Source of the DNA: Candidatus Hemicellulosilyticus sp. P3
Lineage (GTDB): Bacteria > Bacteroidota > Bacteroidia > Bacteroidales > P3
Reading direction: 5' to 3'
DNA: 64,000 nucleotides
Assembly: GCA_001543385.1 (NCBI GenBank)
Contig: LPNH01000001.1
Location: forward strand, 62,001 to 126,000
Made by a program: the position numbers and the translations under genes. Shown in pieces: positions 25,055 through 35,140 of the stretch. Numbering within the stretch: the stretch's first letter is position 1; the number at the start of each line of letters is the position of its first letter. The notes below the pieces were generated by a model that was not told the DNA's origin, made no database searches, and saw only the letters and a list, made by a program, of their open reading frames with translations.

Positions 25055-25125
25055 GGTCGTTTGGCCGAGAGGTTAGGCACAGGTCTGCAAAACCTGCTAC
25101 TCCGGTTCAAATCCGGAAGCGACCT
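25055..25125 (+). tRNA. tRNA-Cys (GCA)
   Basis: A cloverleaf can be folded by eye: acceptor GGTCGTT / AGCGACC with one G-U, D arm GCC / GGC, anticodon stem CAGGT / ACCTG with loop CTGCAAA (anticodon GCA), and T arm TCCGG-TTCAAAT-CCGGA. The discriminator is T (U73), as expected for Cys. CCA is not encoded. It stands alone with its own promoter and terminator. Confidence 0.96.
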
Positions 25126-25130
25126 CTGAA

Positions 25131-25168
25131 CTGCGGCGATGGGAATCTCCCGTCGCCGCAGTCTTTTG
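25131..25168 (+). terminator. Rho-independent terminator of tRNA-Cys
   Basis: CTGCGGCGA (25131-25139) pairs with TCGCCGCAG (25153-25161), and the inner GGGA/TCCC extends the stem to a three-base loop. TCTTTTG follows, six bases after the tRNA end. It may also stop the convergent antiporter transcript. Confidence 0.9.
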
Positions 25169-25175
25169 CTGCATC

Positions 25176-26774
25176 TTACTCTGCATCGTCGTCAAAAAGG
25201 AGTTTGAGCCATCCGGACAGTCTGCTCTTCAGTGTGGGGCGATTCCTTTCGGGGAAAGATGATGAGGGGTTTACTGCACCTCCCATGGGGTTGTTTCCGG
25301 GGTCGAGACGGTTCAGTGTGTTGCAGAGCTCATTCAAATTGTCGGTCAGCGCCATCAGTTTGTCCCCGGCATGAAGCAGGGTGGTGCCGGTAGGAACAAA
25401 ATAGTTGTCGCCCCGTTTGACCATGATGGCCAGTGTCTGGCGGGGCAGCCGCAGATCCATGAGTCTGGAGCCTCCACGCAGCATGACAGGGGTGATGGCT
25501 ATTTCATACGTTGCGGAATGTATCTCTTCCGGAAAGTCGATGTCAAAATTTTCGTTGTCCCGCCGGACTGTTCTTTCGGGTCTCTCCGACACGCCAAGCC
25601 AACGGGCTATCAGTGGAAGTGTAGTGCCTTGCAGCACAAGACTTGACAGTGTGCAGACAAATACGATATTGAACATCACTTCTCCATGGGGCACATTCGA
25701 TGCCCGGCACAGAATGGCGAAGATAACGGGAACGGCTCCCCTCAGCCCCACCCAAGAGAGAAACATCCTGTCATTGAGGGTGTATCGCGGAAATGGCAGC
25801 AGCGAAAGGAATACACTCAATGGACGGCTGATGAATATCATCACCATGCTGATTATTACACCGGGTACAAGCACGGTACGCAACTCGGACGGGTTGACCA
25901 AAAGCCCTAAAGTAAGGAATATGCCCAGTTGGGCGATCCATGAGACACCTTCGAAGAAGTTGCGCGTGGAACGTTTGTGTACAAAACGCCGGTTGCCCAC
26001 CACCAAGCCTGCAATATAAACGGCCAGATAGCTGTTGCCCTTTAAATAGTGTGTCGCGGCAAAAACGAAAAAGCATCCGGATAACATCAGTACAGGATGG
26101 AGCGCCGCATTGTCTATTCTTATCTTGTTGACAAACCAGACCATGGCCTCTCCCAAGACAAAGCCGGCCAAAACTCCCACTGTCAGCTGGACAAGCAACA
26201 GGCCGATGGCCTGGACATAATGCGCTTCCCCGCCCTGCAACATCAGGGAGATGAATGTCACAGTCAATACGTATGCCATAGGGTCGTTGGCGCCGCTTTC
26301 CAACTCGAGTGTAGGCCGCAGATTGTGTTTCAGCCGAAGACCCTTGCCGCGCAAAATGGAAAAGACAGATGCGGAGTCGGTGCTACTCATTGTGGAGGCA
26401 AGGAGCAGGCATCCTAACAGTCCGATGCCGATATGCCTGCCGAGAAGGAGATGGATGATCAAGGCAGTGACGATAGCTGTAACAACGACTCCCAGAGTGG
26501 CAAGTATGACTCCTGGGCCCAGGACAGGACGGATGTCTGCGATTTTGGTGTCGAGACCTCCTGAGAAAAGTATGGCGCAGAGTGCCGCGGTGCCTATTAT
26601 TTGTGCAATCTGGATGTTGTCGAAGTGAACCCCCAATCCGTCGCTCCCGAACAGCATTCCGACGGCTAGAAAAAGTAGCAGCGCGGGCACCCCCAGCCGG
26701 CTGCCGGCTTTGCTGGCTATGATGGCAGTAAAGAACAGGACGGAGAGAATCAGCATGGAGAATTCGATGTGCAT
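25176..26774 (-). CDS. K+/H+ (cation/proton) antiporter, CPA1/CvrA type
   Basis: 532 residues from ATG 26774; an ATG ten codons further upstream (26804) is possible, but MHIEFSMLILSVLFF is the family's usual beginning. About twelve membrane helices fill residues 1-390, with SSTDSASVF and LELESGANDPMAY giving the conserved ion-binding aspartates. A soluble C-terminal half from about residue 430 (YEIAITPVMLRGGSRLMDLR) is the TrkA-C domain seen in NhaP2/CvrA proteins. It should exchange K+ or Na+ for protons at the inner membrane. Confidence 0.9.
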   Translation of the reverse strand: MHIEFSMLILSVLFFTAIIASKAGSRLGVPALLLFLAVGMLFGSDGLGVHFDNIQIAQIIGTAALCAILFSGGLDTKIADIRPVLGPGVILATLGVVVTAIVTALIIHLLLGRHIGIGLLGCLLLASTMSSTDSASVFSILRGKGLRLKHNLRPTLELESGANDPMAYVLTVTFISLMLQGGEAHYVQAIGLLLVQLTVGVLAGFVLGEAMVWFVNKIRIDNAALHPVLMLSGCFFVFAATHYLKGNSYLAVYIAGLVVGNRRFVHKRSTRNFFEGVSWIAQLGIFLTLGLLVNPSELRTVLVPGVIISMVMIFISRPLSVFLSLLPFPRYTLNDRMFLSWVGLRGAVPVIFAILCRASNVPHGEVMFNIVFVCTLSSLVLQGTTLPLIARWLGVSERPERTVRRDNENFDIDFPEEIHSATYEIAITPVMLRGGSRLMDLRLPRQTLAIMVKRGDNYFVPTGTTLLHAGDKLMALTDNLNELCNTLNRLDPGNNPMGGAVNPSSSFPERNRPTLKSRLSGWLKLLFDDDAE

Positions 26775-27015
26775 ACAATTCAGTTTTATTAAGTCGATAT
26801 ACAAAAATCATCAGTTCTGTCAACGTTGCCGGTTGACAGAGCATGGTGAAAAACGGTATATTGCTATATCGTTGTGGTCGGATTCTGAGACAGATTGTCA
26901 GAGAATGGTATGCAGTGTGTTTAGGGGCAGGTTCCGCTGCGGTGAAGATAGGTGAGTCGCTGTACGGGTAGGGGGGCAGTCGGTTCTCTCCTATTGTAAC
27001 GGCGAAAAGCCGATG

Positions 27016-28011
27016 TTATTGTTGCAGCGCTGCTTGGATGGCCATCTCGTACAGTTGGGCGGTGCTGATGCCCATGGCACGGGCCTGCTTGGGCACGATG
27101 CTCTCCGCGCTTTGTCCGGGAATGGTGTTGACTTCAAGGAAGTAGAGCCGCTCGCGGTCGGTGTTGTAGATGTAGTCGAAACGCACAATGCCACGGCAGT
27201 CGAGCAGGTCGTAGAGTTTAGACGACACACTCTGGATCTCCTTGGCGATGGCGGGATCGACATCGGCGGGGGTCACCTCGTCGCTGAATCCGTCGTACTT
27301 GGCCTCATAGTCGAAGAACTCGTGACCGCCCTTGGGTATGATTTCTGTTATAGGGAACACCAGTTTTTCGCCGTCGGCCTTGCGGAACACGCCACAGTCA
27401 AACTCACGCCCATGGATACACTCTTCGATAAGCACGGCCTCGTCTTCGTTAAAAGCATCTTGGATGGCAGCGCTCAGCTCCTCGGCTGTCTTCACTTTGG
27501 TGGTGGCCACACTGCTTCCACCCGAGGCGGGTTTGACAAAAAGGGGTAACTTCAGACGGTCGATAACCGCCGTTTCGTCGATGTGCTGTCCTTTGTAGAA
27601 GAGGCGCGATTTGGCTACTTTGACTATGTGGAAGCTGCGTACCACAGGATTGCAATATCCCTTCTGGAAGGTGAGCGCCGAGGTGTAGAATCCGCAGGTG
27701 GTGTAGCGGATGCCAAGGGTGTCGAAGTAGCCCTGCAGCACACCGTTTTCGCCCGGGTTGCCGTGGATAATGATGAAGGCCAGGTCGAAGCGTATGCGCG
27801 TCCCGTCGGCTGTAGTGACACTGAAGTCGTTGCGGTCGACGGGTCGATGGCTGTTGTCGTCACACTGCCAGTACCAGCCGGCGCGTTCCACAACAATGCG
27901 GTAGACGTTATAGCGGCTTTTGTCGAGGGATTGGTATACTTGCTGGCCGCTGGCGATGGAGATGTCGTGTTCTCCAGAGTAGCCTCCCATGACCAAGGCG
28001 ATGTTTTTCAT
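27016..28011 (-). CDS. ddl: D-alanine--D-alanine ligase
   Basis: 331 residues. The N-terminus has MGGYSGEHDISIASG, the ATP-grasp part has LPLFVKPASGGSSVATTKV and EECIHGREFDCGVF, and metal binding is by RFDYIYN and FLEVNTIPGQSAES. It joins two D-alanines for peptidoglycan. It follows the GSCFA gene by about 90 bases that contain imperfect tandem repeats. Confidence 0.95.
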   Translation of the reverse strand: MKNIALVMGGYSGEHDISIASGQQVYQSLDKSRYNVYRIVVERAGWYWQCDDNSHRPVDRNDFSVTTADGTRIRFDLAFIIIHGNPGENGVLQGYFDTLGIRYTTCGFYTSALTFQKGYCNPVVRSFHIVKVAKSRLFYKGQHIDETAVIDRLKLPLFVKPASGGSSVATTKVKTAEELSAAIQDAFNEDEAVLIEECIHGREFDCGVFRKADGEKLVFPITEIIPKGGHEFFDYEAKYDGFSDEVTPADVDPAIAKEIQSVSSKLYDLLDCRGIVRFDYIYNTDRERLYFLEVNTIPGQSAESIVPKQARAMGISTAQLYEMAIQAALQQ

Positions 28012-28020
28012 GAATGGTTT

Positions 28021-28085
28021 CGGTTTTCGTGGGTTAATAGTTTAGTGGCTTGGTGGGTTAATGGTTTGGTGGGTTGATTGTTTGA
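28021..28085. repeat. Imperfect tandem repeat of GTGGGTTAATGGTTT type
   Basis: Three degenerate copies of about 20 bases (GTGGGTTAATAGTTTAGTGG, GTGGGTTAATGGTTTGGTGG and GTGGGTTGATTGTTTGAT) lie between ddl and the GSCFA gene. They have no coding look and may vary in copy number. Confidence 0.7.
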
Positions 28086-28099
28086 TATCGATGTTCCTT

Positions 28100-28996
28100 T
28101 TAGATTTTGCTGATGGGCCGATGCCGGTTTTGGCGTTGCCGTTGTTCGCTGCGGCGGCAGTGTTCGACGGCGGCAGCGGTCAGGTAGGTTTGCTGGAACC
28201 GTTGCCAGATGATGTCGACGGCCAGTTCGGAGGGGTGTACCATGTCTCGGTCGTAGAATCGGTAGTCACGCAGCTCGTCCATCATGATTTCATAGGCGGG
28301 AAAGTAACTGCAGTTGTCGGTTCGAGTCAACAGGGTGTCGAGGGCCAGATGCAGGGTGGCTTTGCTGAGCTGGTTGCCGTGGGCGCTGTCGGCAAGATGA
28401 CGGATGGGGCTGACGGTGAAGATGATCTGTGGTTGCCGTGGAAGTTGCATCAGGCGTTGCAGGAGCGGTTGCCACAAGGCGGTTATCTGCTCTACAGTGA
28501 GGCGCCGGCGGTCGAAATGGCGTGCCGACACCTTGTGGCAGTTGGCCACTGGCAGAGGGTCGGCGAGGGTTGTGTCGTCGGCGGGATGAGCTGTGAGGTA
28601 GTAGGCATAGGCGGTGCCCCAGGTGATAATGATGGTGTCGCAGCCTTGCAGGAATACATGGGCTGCCGCTATGCGGGCATTGCATTGCTGCAGGCAGATG
28701 TCGCGGTCGGGGTGGGAGAGCGTGGTGTGGTGCAGCCATGAATGCCATAACCCGTCGTGTTGCACCAGCATCTGTATGTCGATCGGTCGGTCGTCAAGGC
28801 AGTGTTCCAGACACGTGGCGACGGAGAGGGGGTTATAGACTACGCCGAACGGGTTACGCAGCGTGTCCAGCCCCCCTTGCTCCATGCAGGCGCCCACGGA
28901 GTCGGTGAAGCATGATCCTAATAACAGGATATGGCTGTCGGGCGTGACGGAGGGAAGGCGGGATGCTGTGACAGGGGTGAAGAGCGCGTGATTCAT
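28100..28996 (-). CDS. GSCFA domain protein
   Basis: 298 residues. LLLGSCFTDSVGACMEQGGL (about residues 24-43) is the name-giving GSCFA motif, followed by NPFGVVYNPLS and later TVSPIRHLAD and YFPAYEIMMDELRDYRFY. The fold is thought to be SGNH-hydrolase related, but no activity is established. It begins nine bases after the dnaE stop, so both are on one transcript. No signal peptide. Confidence 0.9.
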   Translation of the reverse strand: MNHALFTPVTASRLPSVTPDSHILLLGSCFTDSVGACMEQGGLDTLRNPFGVVYNPLSVATCLEHCLDDRPIDIQMLVQHDGLWHSWLHHTTLSHPDRDICLQQCNARIAAAHVFLQGCDTIIITWGTAYAYYLTAHPADDTTLADPLPVANCHKVSARHFDRRRLTVEQITALWQPLLQRLMQLPRQPQIIFTVSPIRHLADSAHGNQLSKATLHLALDTLLTRTDNCSYFPAYEIMMDELRDYRFYDRDMVHPSELAVDIIWQRFQQTYLTAAAVEHCRRSEQRQRQNRHRPISKI

Positions 28997-29005
28997 GGCG
29001 GAGCG

Positions 29006-32000
29006 TTAACGGGTCAGCGGGGTGATGTCCTTCACTTCGTTGAAGCTTTTGAGTTCGTGGATGAAGCTGCGCGGTGTGACCAAGAGCTGGTTCGACTGCA
29101 TCAGCAGGTCCAGATCGTTGTGTCTGTCGTGTATGCGGATCTGCAACGGTGTGGTGCCCTTGTGCCGGTTGGCCAGCTGCTCTATCCGCTGGCAGAATTC
29201 GTTGTTGACTTGGTCGAGGTCGACATGAAACAATATCGCTGTGGTGAACTGGTCCAACAAGTTGCCGAGTGTTCGAATCTCGCTGATGCGCAACCGGGGC
29301 GGCGAGGTCTGCATCTTGCCTTCTTTGTCACGGTGGCTCCACTGCTCCACGGTGCCGCGGCAGTAGAGGAACATGCCCTCTTCGATGTAGGCCTTGAACT
29401 TGGCCAGCTGGTCTTTGAAGAAGCGTAGCTCGTAGCTGCCGGTGTAGTCTTCGATGGTCATGAAGCCATAAGGGTCGCCGTTGCGCTGCGAGATGCCGGT
29501 GCGAGCACCGGTGACCAGGCCTGCAAAACGCAGGTCGTTGCCGACAAGGGGTCTCAGGTCTTTGAGGGCGGCGAGGTGTGTGTTGGTGAATGCCCGGATT
29601 TCGTATTTGAAGTCGTCGAGGGGGTGTCCGCTGATGTAGAGGCCCAGCACTTCGCGCTCATGACGGCATTGCTCAATGGAGGTCCACGGTTCGCTGTCGG
29701 GCTCGGCGGGGTGGTCCTCCTGCTTGATTTCTTCGCTAATATCAAAGATGGACATCTGGCTGCTGTTGGCCGACTCTTGTTTGCGTGCCGCCCAGCGCAT
29801 CAGTTTCTCCAGAAAGGTGGGGCTGTCATCATCAGGCCCGTCGTGGTGGAAGTATTGGGCGCGGTGCATGGTGCCCAGTCCGTCGAAAGCGCCGGCTTTG
29901 ACCAGCGATTCAATGTTTTTGCGGTTGACGGTGCGCAGGTCGATACGGCTAAGAAAATCGAATATGTCCTTGTAGGCGCCGCCGCGCTCGCGTTCGGCAA
30001 TGATGGCTTCGGCGGCAGCTTCACCCATGCCCAGGATGGCTTTGAGCCCGAAACGAATCTGGCGTTCGCCCGTCACGGAGAAGTTCATCAACGACTCGTT
30101 GACGGAGGGTGGCATGATGTCGAGACCCATACGCCGGCATTCCTCCATGAGCTCGGCGACCCGCTTGATGTCCGTCTGTCCGCTGGTGAGGGTGGCGGCC
30201 ATATAGTCCGCAGGGTAGTGGGCTTTCAGGTAGGCTGTCTGGTAGGCCACCCATGAGTAGCAGGTGGCGTGTGATTTGTTGAAGGCATAGGAGGCGAATT
30301 TCTTCCAGTCCTCCCATATCTTATGCAGCTTGTCGCGAGGGTGTCCGTTGCGTTCGCCGCCTTCGTAGAAGAGCACCTCCAGCTCGTTCATCTTGCTGAT
30401 TTGCTTCTTTCCCATGGCCTTGCGCAAGGTGTCGCTTTGGCCGCGGGTGAAGCCGGCCAGCAAGCGTGACAGGAGCATGACTTGCTCTTGGTAGACGGTG
30501 ATGCCGTAGGTCTCCTTGAGGTAGGTCTCCATGCAGGGAATGTCATACTCGATGGGTTTGCGGCCCTGCTTGCGGTCGATAAAGTCGGGTATATAGTCCA
30601 TGGGCCCCGGCCGGTAGAGCGCATTCATGGCGATGAGGTCCTCGAAAACAGTGGGCTGCAGCTCACGCAGGTGCTTCTGCATACCTGCCGATTCGAACTG
30701 GAAAGTGCCTATGGTGTCGCCGCGGCTGAAGAGTTGATAGGTCTCGACATCGTCGATGGGGATGTGGTCTATGTCGACTTTCTCGCCGCAACGGCGCTCG
30801 ATATTGCGCAGCGCGTCCTTGATGATGGTGAGGTTCTTCAATCCGAGGAAGTCCATCTTGATGAGACCCACGGTCTCAACGACGTGGCCGTCGTATTGGG
30901 TCACCAATTCGTCGTGCTTGGACTCTTTGTCGTAGATGGTGCACATCGGGGCGAACTTGGTCAGGTCGTCGGCGCCGATGATGACACCGCAGGCATGGAT
31001 GCCGATCTGGCGGTTGGTGTCCTCCAGCTCCTCGGCATAGGTGAGCATGGGCTGCAGCTGCCGGTCTTTATCGTCATGGCTCTGCATGATGCTCTTCAGC
31101 TCGGGCACATACTTGTAGCAGTTGGCCAGGTTCAGCTTGGGAGGCTTTTCAAAGGGTTTGCCGTGTTCGTCCTTCATGCCGTCGGGGAACGCACGTTCGG
31201 GGATGTAGCTCTTGATTTGGTTGACGGTGCTGAGGGGAATCTGCTCCACGCGGCCGACGTCGGCAATGGCCGACTTGGCGGCCATGGTGCCGTAGGTGAT
31301 GATATGGGCCACTTTCTCCCGGCCGTATTTGTCGGAAATCCATTCCAGCACTTTGCCGCGGCCGGCGTCGTCGAAATCGACATCAATATCGGGCAGCGAG
31401 ATGCGGTCCGGGTTGAGGAAACGTTCGAACAGCAGGTCGTACTTGAGCGGGTCGACATCGGTGATCCTCAGGCAGTAGGCCACTACGCTGCCGGCCGCCG
31501 AGCCACGGCCCGGCCCGACGCTGACATCCAACTCCTCGCGTGCGGCGCGGATATAGTCTTGCACAATAAGAAAATAACCGGGGAAGCCCATTGTCTTGAT
31601 GGTGTGCAGTTCAAAGTTGATGCGTTCCCTTATCTCGTCGTTCAGTTCGTCGCCATAGCGTCGCCGGGCTCCGTCCCAGGTGAGTTGTGCCAGATAGTCG
31701 GCCTCGAACTTGATGCGGTAGAGCTTGTCATATCCGCCCAGTTTGTGTATCTTTTCGTCGGCTTTCTCTTTGCTGAGCACCACCTCGCCTTTGTCGTTGC
31801 GGGTGAACTCGTCGAAGAGCTCCTCTTCGGTGATGCGGCTGCGGTATTCGGCCTCGCTGCCGAAGGTGTCGGGTATCGGGAACACCGGCATGATGGGGTC
31901 GCTGTTGATGCTGTACAGTTCCACTTTATCCGCCACCTTCTGCGTGTTTGCCAGCGCCTCAGGCAGGTCGGCGAAGAGTGACTCCATCTCGGCCGGGCTT

Positions 32001-32914
32001 TTCAGCCACTCCTGCTGTGTGTAGCGCATCCGGTTGGGGTCGTTGTAATCAGACTGGGTGCTGATGCAGATAAGGTGGTCGTGGGCCGTGCCGTGGCTCT
32101 CTTCGACAAAGTGTACGTCGTTGGTTGCCACGATTTTGATGCCGTGTTTGCGGGCCAGATCGATGATAACGGGGTTCACTTGCTGCTGGCGGCGGTAGAC
32201 GTCGGTCGCGGCACCGGGCTTGTCGGTGGGGTGACGCTGCAACTCAAGGTAGTAATCGTCGCCGAACACCTGTTTGAACCACAACACGCTGCGTTCGGCC
32301 CCGGCTATGTCGCCGCGTAGAATGAGCTGTGGTATCTCGCCGCCCAGGCAGGCCGAACAACAGATAATACCCTCGTGGTAGCGCTCCAGTACGTTATGGT
32401 CGATGCGCGGTCGGTCGTAGAAGCCGTCGATATAGGCGATGGAGCTCAGTTTGCACAGATTGCGGTAACCTTGCTTGTTTTTGGCCAGCAGGATGAGGTG
32501 GTAGCCGCTGCGGTCGGTGATGCGTTCGCGTCCGGTTTCGGGATTGGTCTCTTTGACAGTCTTGTCCTTGTCGTAGAGCGTGCGGCGGGCACAGTAGGCT
32601 TCGATGCCGATGATGGGCTTGAAGAGCTCGCCCCGCAAACGTTCAATCTGGTATTCGGCTTCCTGTTTGGCCCCGGGGTCGGCGCCGTCGTTGTTCAGAA
32701 TGGCCTGTTGCTCTTTGATGGCTTTTTTCACCTTGTCGTTTTCACCGTCGACGGTGTCCATCAGGTCTTTGATGCCAAACATGTTGCCGTGGTCTGTAAG
32801 CGCCATGGCATACATGCCGTCGCGTTTGCATTTGTGCACCAGATCCGGTATCTTTGACATGCCGTCAAGAATGGAATAGTGCGAATGGACATGGAGATGG
32901 GTGAATGCGGACAT
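29006..32914 (-). CDS. dnaE: DNA polymerase III alpha subunit
   Basis: 1302 residues, somewhat longer than the E. coli enzyme. The N-terminal PHP domain begins HLHVHSHYSILDGMSKI. The polymerase core has GPGRGSAAGSVVAY and the catalytic aspartates in LPDIDVDFDDAGRG (about residue 505). The helix-hairpin-helix region is around residues 960-1010, and an OB domain lies near LRFAGLVTGARTGISQRNGD (about residue 1130). It is the replicative polymerase in this phylum. A GSCFA gene follows in the same operon. Confidence 0.97.
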   Translation of the reverse strand: MSAFTHLHVHSHYSILDGMSKIPDLVHKCKRDGMYAMALTDHGNMFGIKDLMDTVDGENDKVKKAIKEQQAILNNDGADPGAKQEAEYQIERLRGELFKPIIGIEAYCARRTLYDKDKTVKETNPETGRERITDRSGYHLILLAKNKQGYRNLCKLSSIAYIDGFYDRPRIDHNVLERYHEGIICCSACLGGEIPQLILRGDIAGAERSVLWFKQVFGDDYYLELQRHPTDKPGAATDVYRRQQQVNPVIIDLARKHGIKIVATNDVHFVEESHGTAHDHLICISTQSDYNDPNRMRYTQQEWLKSPAEMESLFADLPEALANTQKVADKVELYSINSDPIMPVFPIPDTFGSEAEYRSRITEEELFDEFTRNDKGEVVLSKEKADEKIHKLGGYDKLYRIKFEADYLAQLTWDGARRRYGDELNDEIRERINFELHTIKTMGFPGYFLIVQDYIRAAREELDVSVGPGRGSAAGSVVAYCLRITDVDPLKYDLLFERFLNPDRISLPDIDVDFDDAGRGKVLEWISDKYGREKVAHIITYGTMAAKSAIADVGRVEQIPLSTVNQIKSYIPERAFPDGMKDEHGKPFEKPPKLNLANCYKYVPELKSIMQSHDDKDRQLQPMLTYAEELEDTNRQIGIHACGVIIGADDLTKFAPMCTIYDKESKHDELVTQYDGHVVETVGLIKMDFLGLKNLTIIKDALRNIERRCGEKVDIDHIPIDDVETYQLFSRGDTIGTFQFESAGMQKHLRELQPTVFEDLIAMNALYRPGPMDYIPDFIDRKQGRKPIEYDIPCMETYLKETYGITVYQEQVMLLSRLLAGFTRGQSDTLRKAMGKKQISKMNELEVLFYEGGERNGHPRDKLHKIWEDWKKFASYAFNKSHATCYSWVAYQTAYLKAHYPADYMAATLTSGQTDIKRVAELMEECRRMGLDIMPPSVNESLMNFSVTGERQIRFGLKAILGMGEAAAEAIIAERERGGAYKDIFDFLSRIDLRTVNRKNIESLVKAGAFDGLGTMHRAQYFHHDGPDDDSPTFLEKLMRWAARKQESANSSQMSIFDISEEIKQEDHPAEPDSEPWTSIEQCRHEREVLGLYISGHPLDDFKYEIRAFTNTHLAALKDLRPLVGNDLRFAGLVTGARTGISQRNGDPYGFMTIEDYTGSYELRFFKDQLAKFKAYIEEGMFLYCRGTVEQWSHRDKEGKMQTSPPRLRISEIRTLGNLLDQFTTAILFHVDLDQVNNEFCQRIEQLANRHKGTTPLQIRIHDRHNDLDLLMQSNQLLVTPRSFIHELKSFNEVKDITPLTR

Positions 32915-32987
32915 GATGGTTGAAATGAACTATGGGTTAATTCGGGGCGATGTTGTGTCGGGATGACGGTGATGGCGTGGCGGATGC

Positions 32988-33359
32988 TCAGGGGCGGATG
33001 GTGGTCCGGTCGATCAACCGTCCGTTGTCGTCGTAGCTGCGTTGAATGCGTCGTCGCAGCTGTCCGTTGCGTCGGTAGCGGTAGGTGTCGGAGAAGAGCA
33101 ATCGCTCGTCGGCGCTATAAATCTCCATGCGTTGCACACGGCCATGGCGGTCATAGCCCGTCAGCGTGCGGGTCTCCACAGCGCCGGTGCTGTCGTCGTA
33201 GGTATAGACGATTCGGACAGCCAGTCGGTTGCGACTGTCGTAGATGTCGTGTCGCGACTGCTGCAGCTTGCCGTCGGCGGAGTGGGTGAGCTGTGGCTCT
33301 TGCGCCCGGAGAAAGATGCAGGCCGATATATAAAAGCCGAGTATAAGCAGGTGTCGCAT
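32988..33359 (-). CDS. Small secreted protein with YD-like repeats
   Basis: 123 residues. An N-terminal hydrophobic stretch (LLILGFYISACIFLRAQ) looks like a signal peptide, cut near AQ-EP. The rest is short beta-hairpin-like units (IYDSRNRLAVRIVYTYDD, then GYDRHGRVQRMEIYSADE, then SYDDNGRLIDRT), reminiscent of YD/RHS-type repeats in antiparallel-sheet proteins. Located in the periplasm or at the surface. Function unknown. It lies between dnaE and ettA, all leftward. Confidence 0.75.
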   Translation of the reverse strand: MRHLLILGFYISACIFLRAQEPQLTHSADGKLQQSRHDIYDSRNRLAVRIVYTYDDSTGAVETRTLTGYDRHGRVQRMEIYSADERLLFSDTYRYRRNGQLRRRIQRSYDDNGRLIDRTTIRP

Positions 33360-33399
33360 AGGCGCAGTAGCGTGATTGTTGTCACGATTCGAATCGATG

Positions 33400-35067
<1,668 letters not shown>

Positions 35068-35140
35068 GGGTTAAGGATTATCTACTGCGGTCTAATGGTG
35101 GTGGGGATGGGACTGATGGGGGAGGATGGGTTCTGTATGT

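Noticed and set aside
30482-31981. A 499-codon plus-strand frame.
   Set aside because: It is opposite dnaE in the middle of the polymerase core and has no family resemblance.
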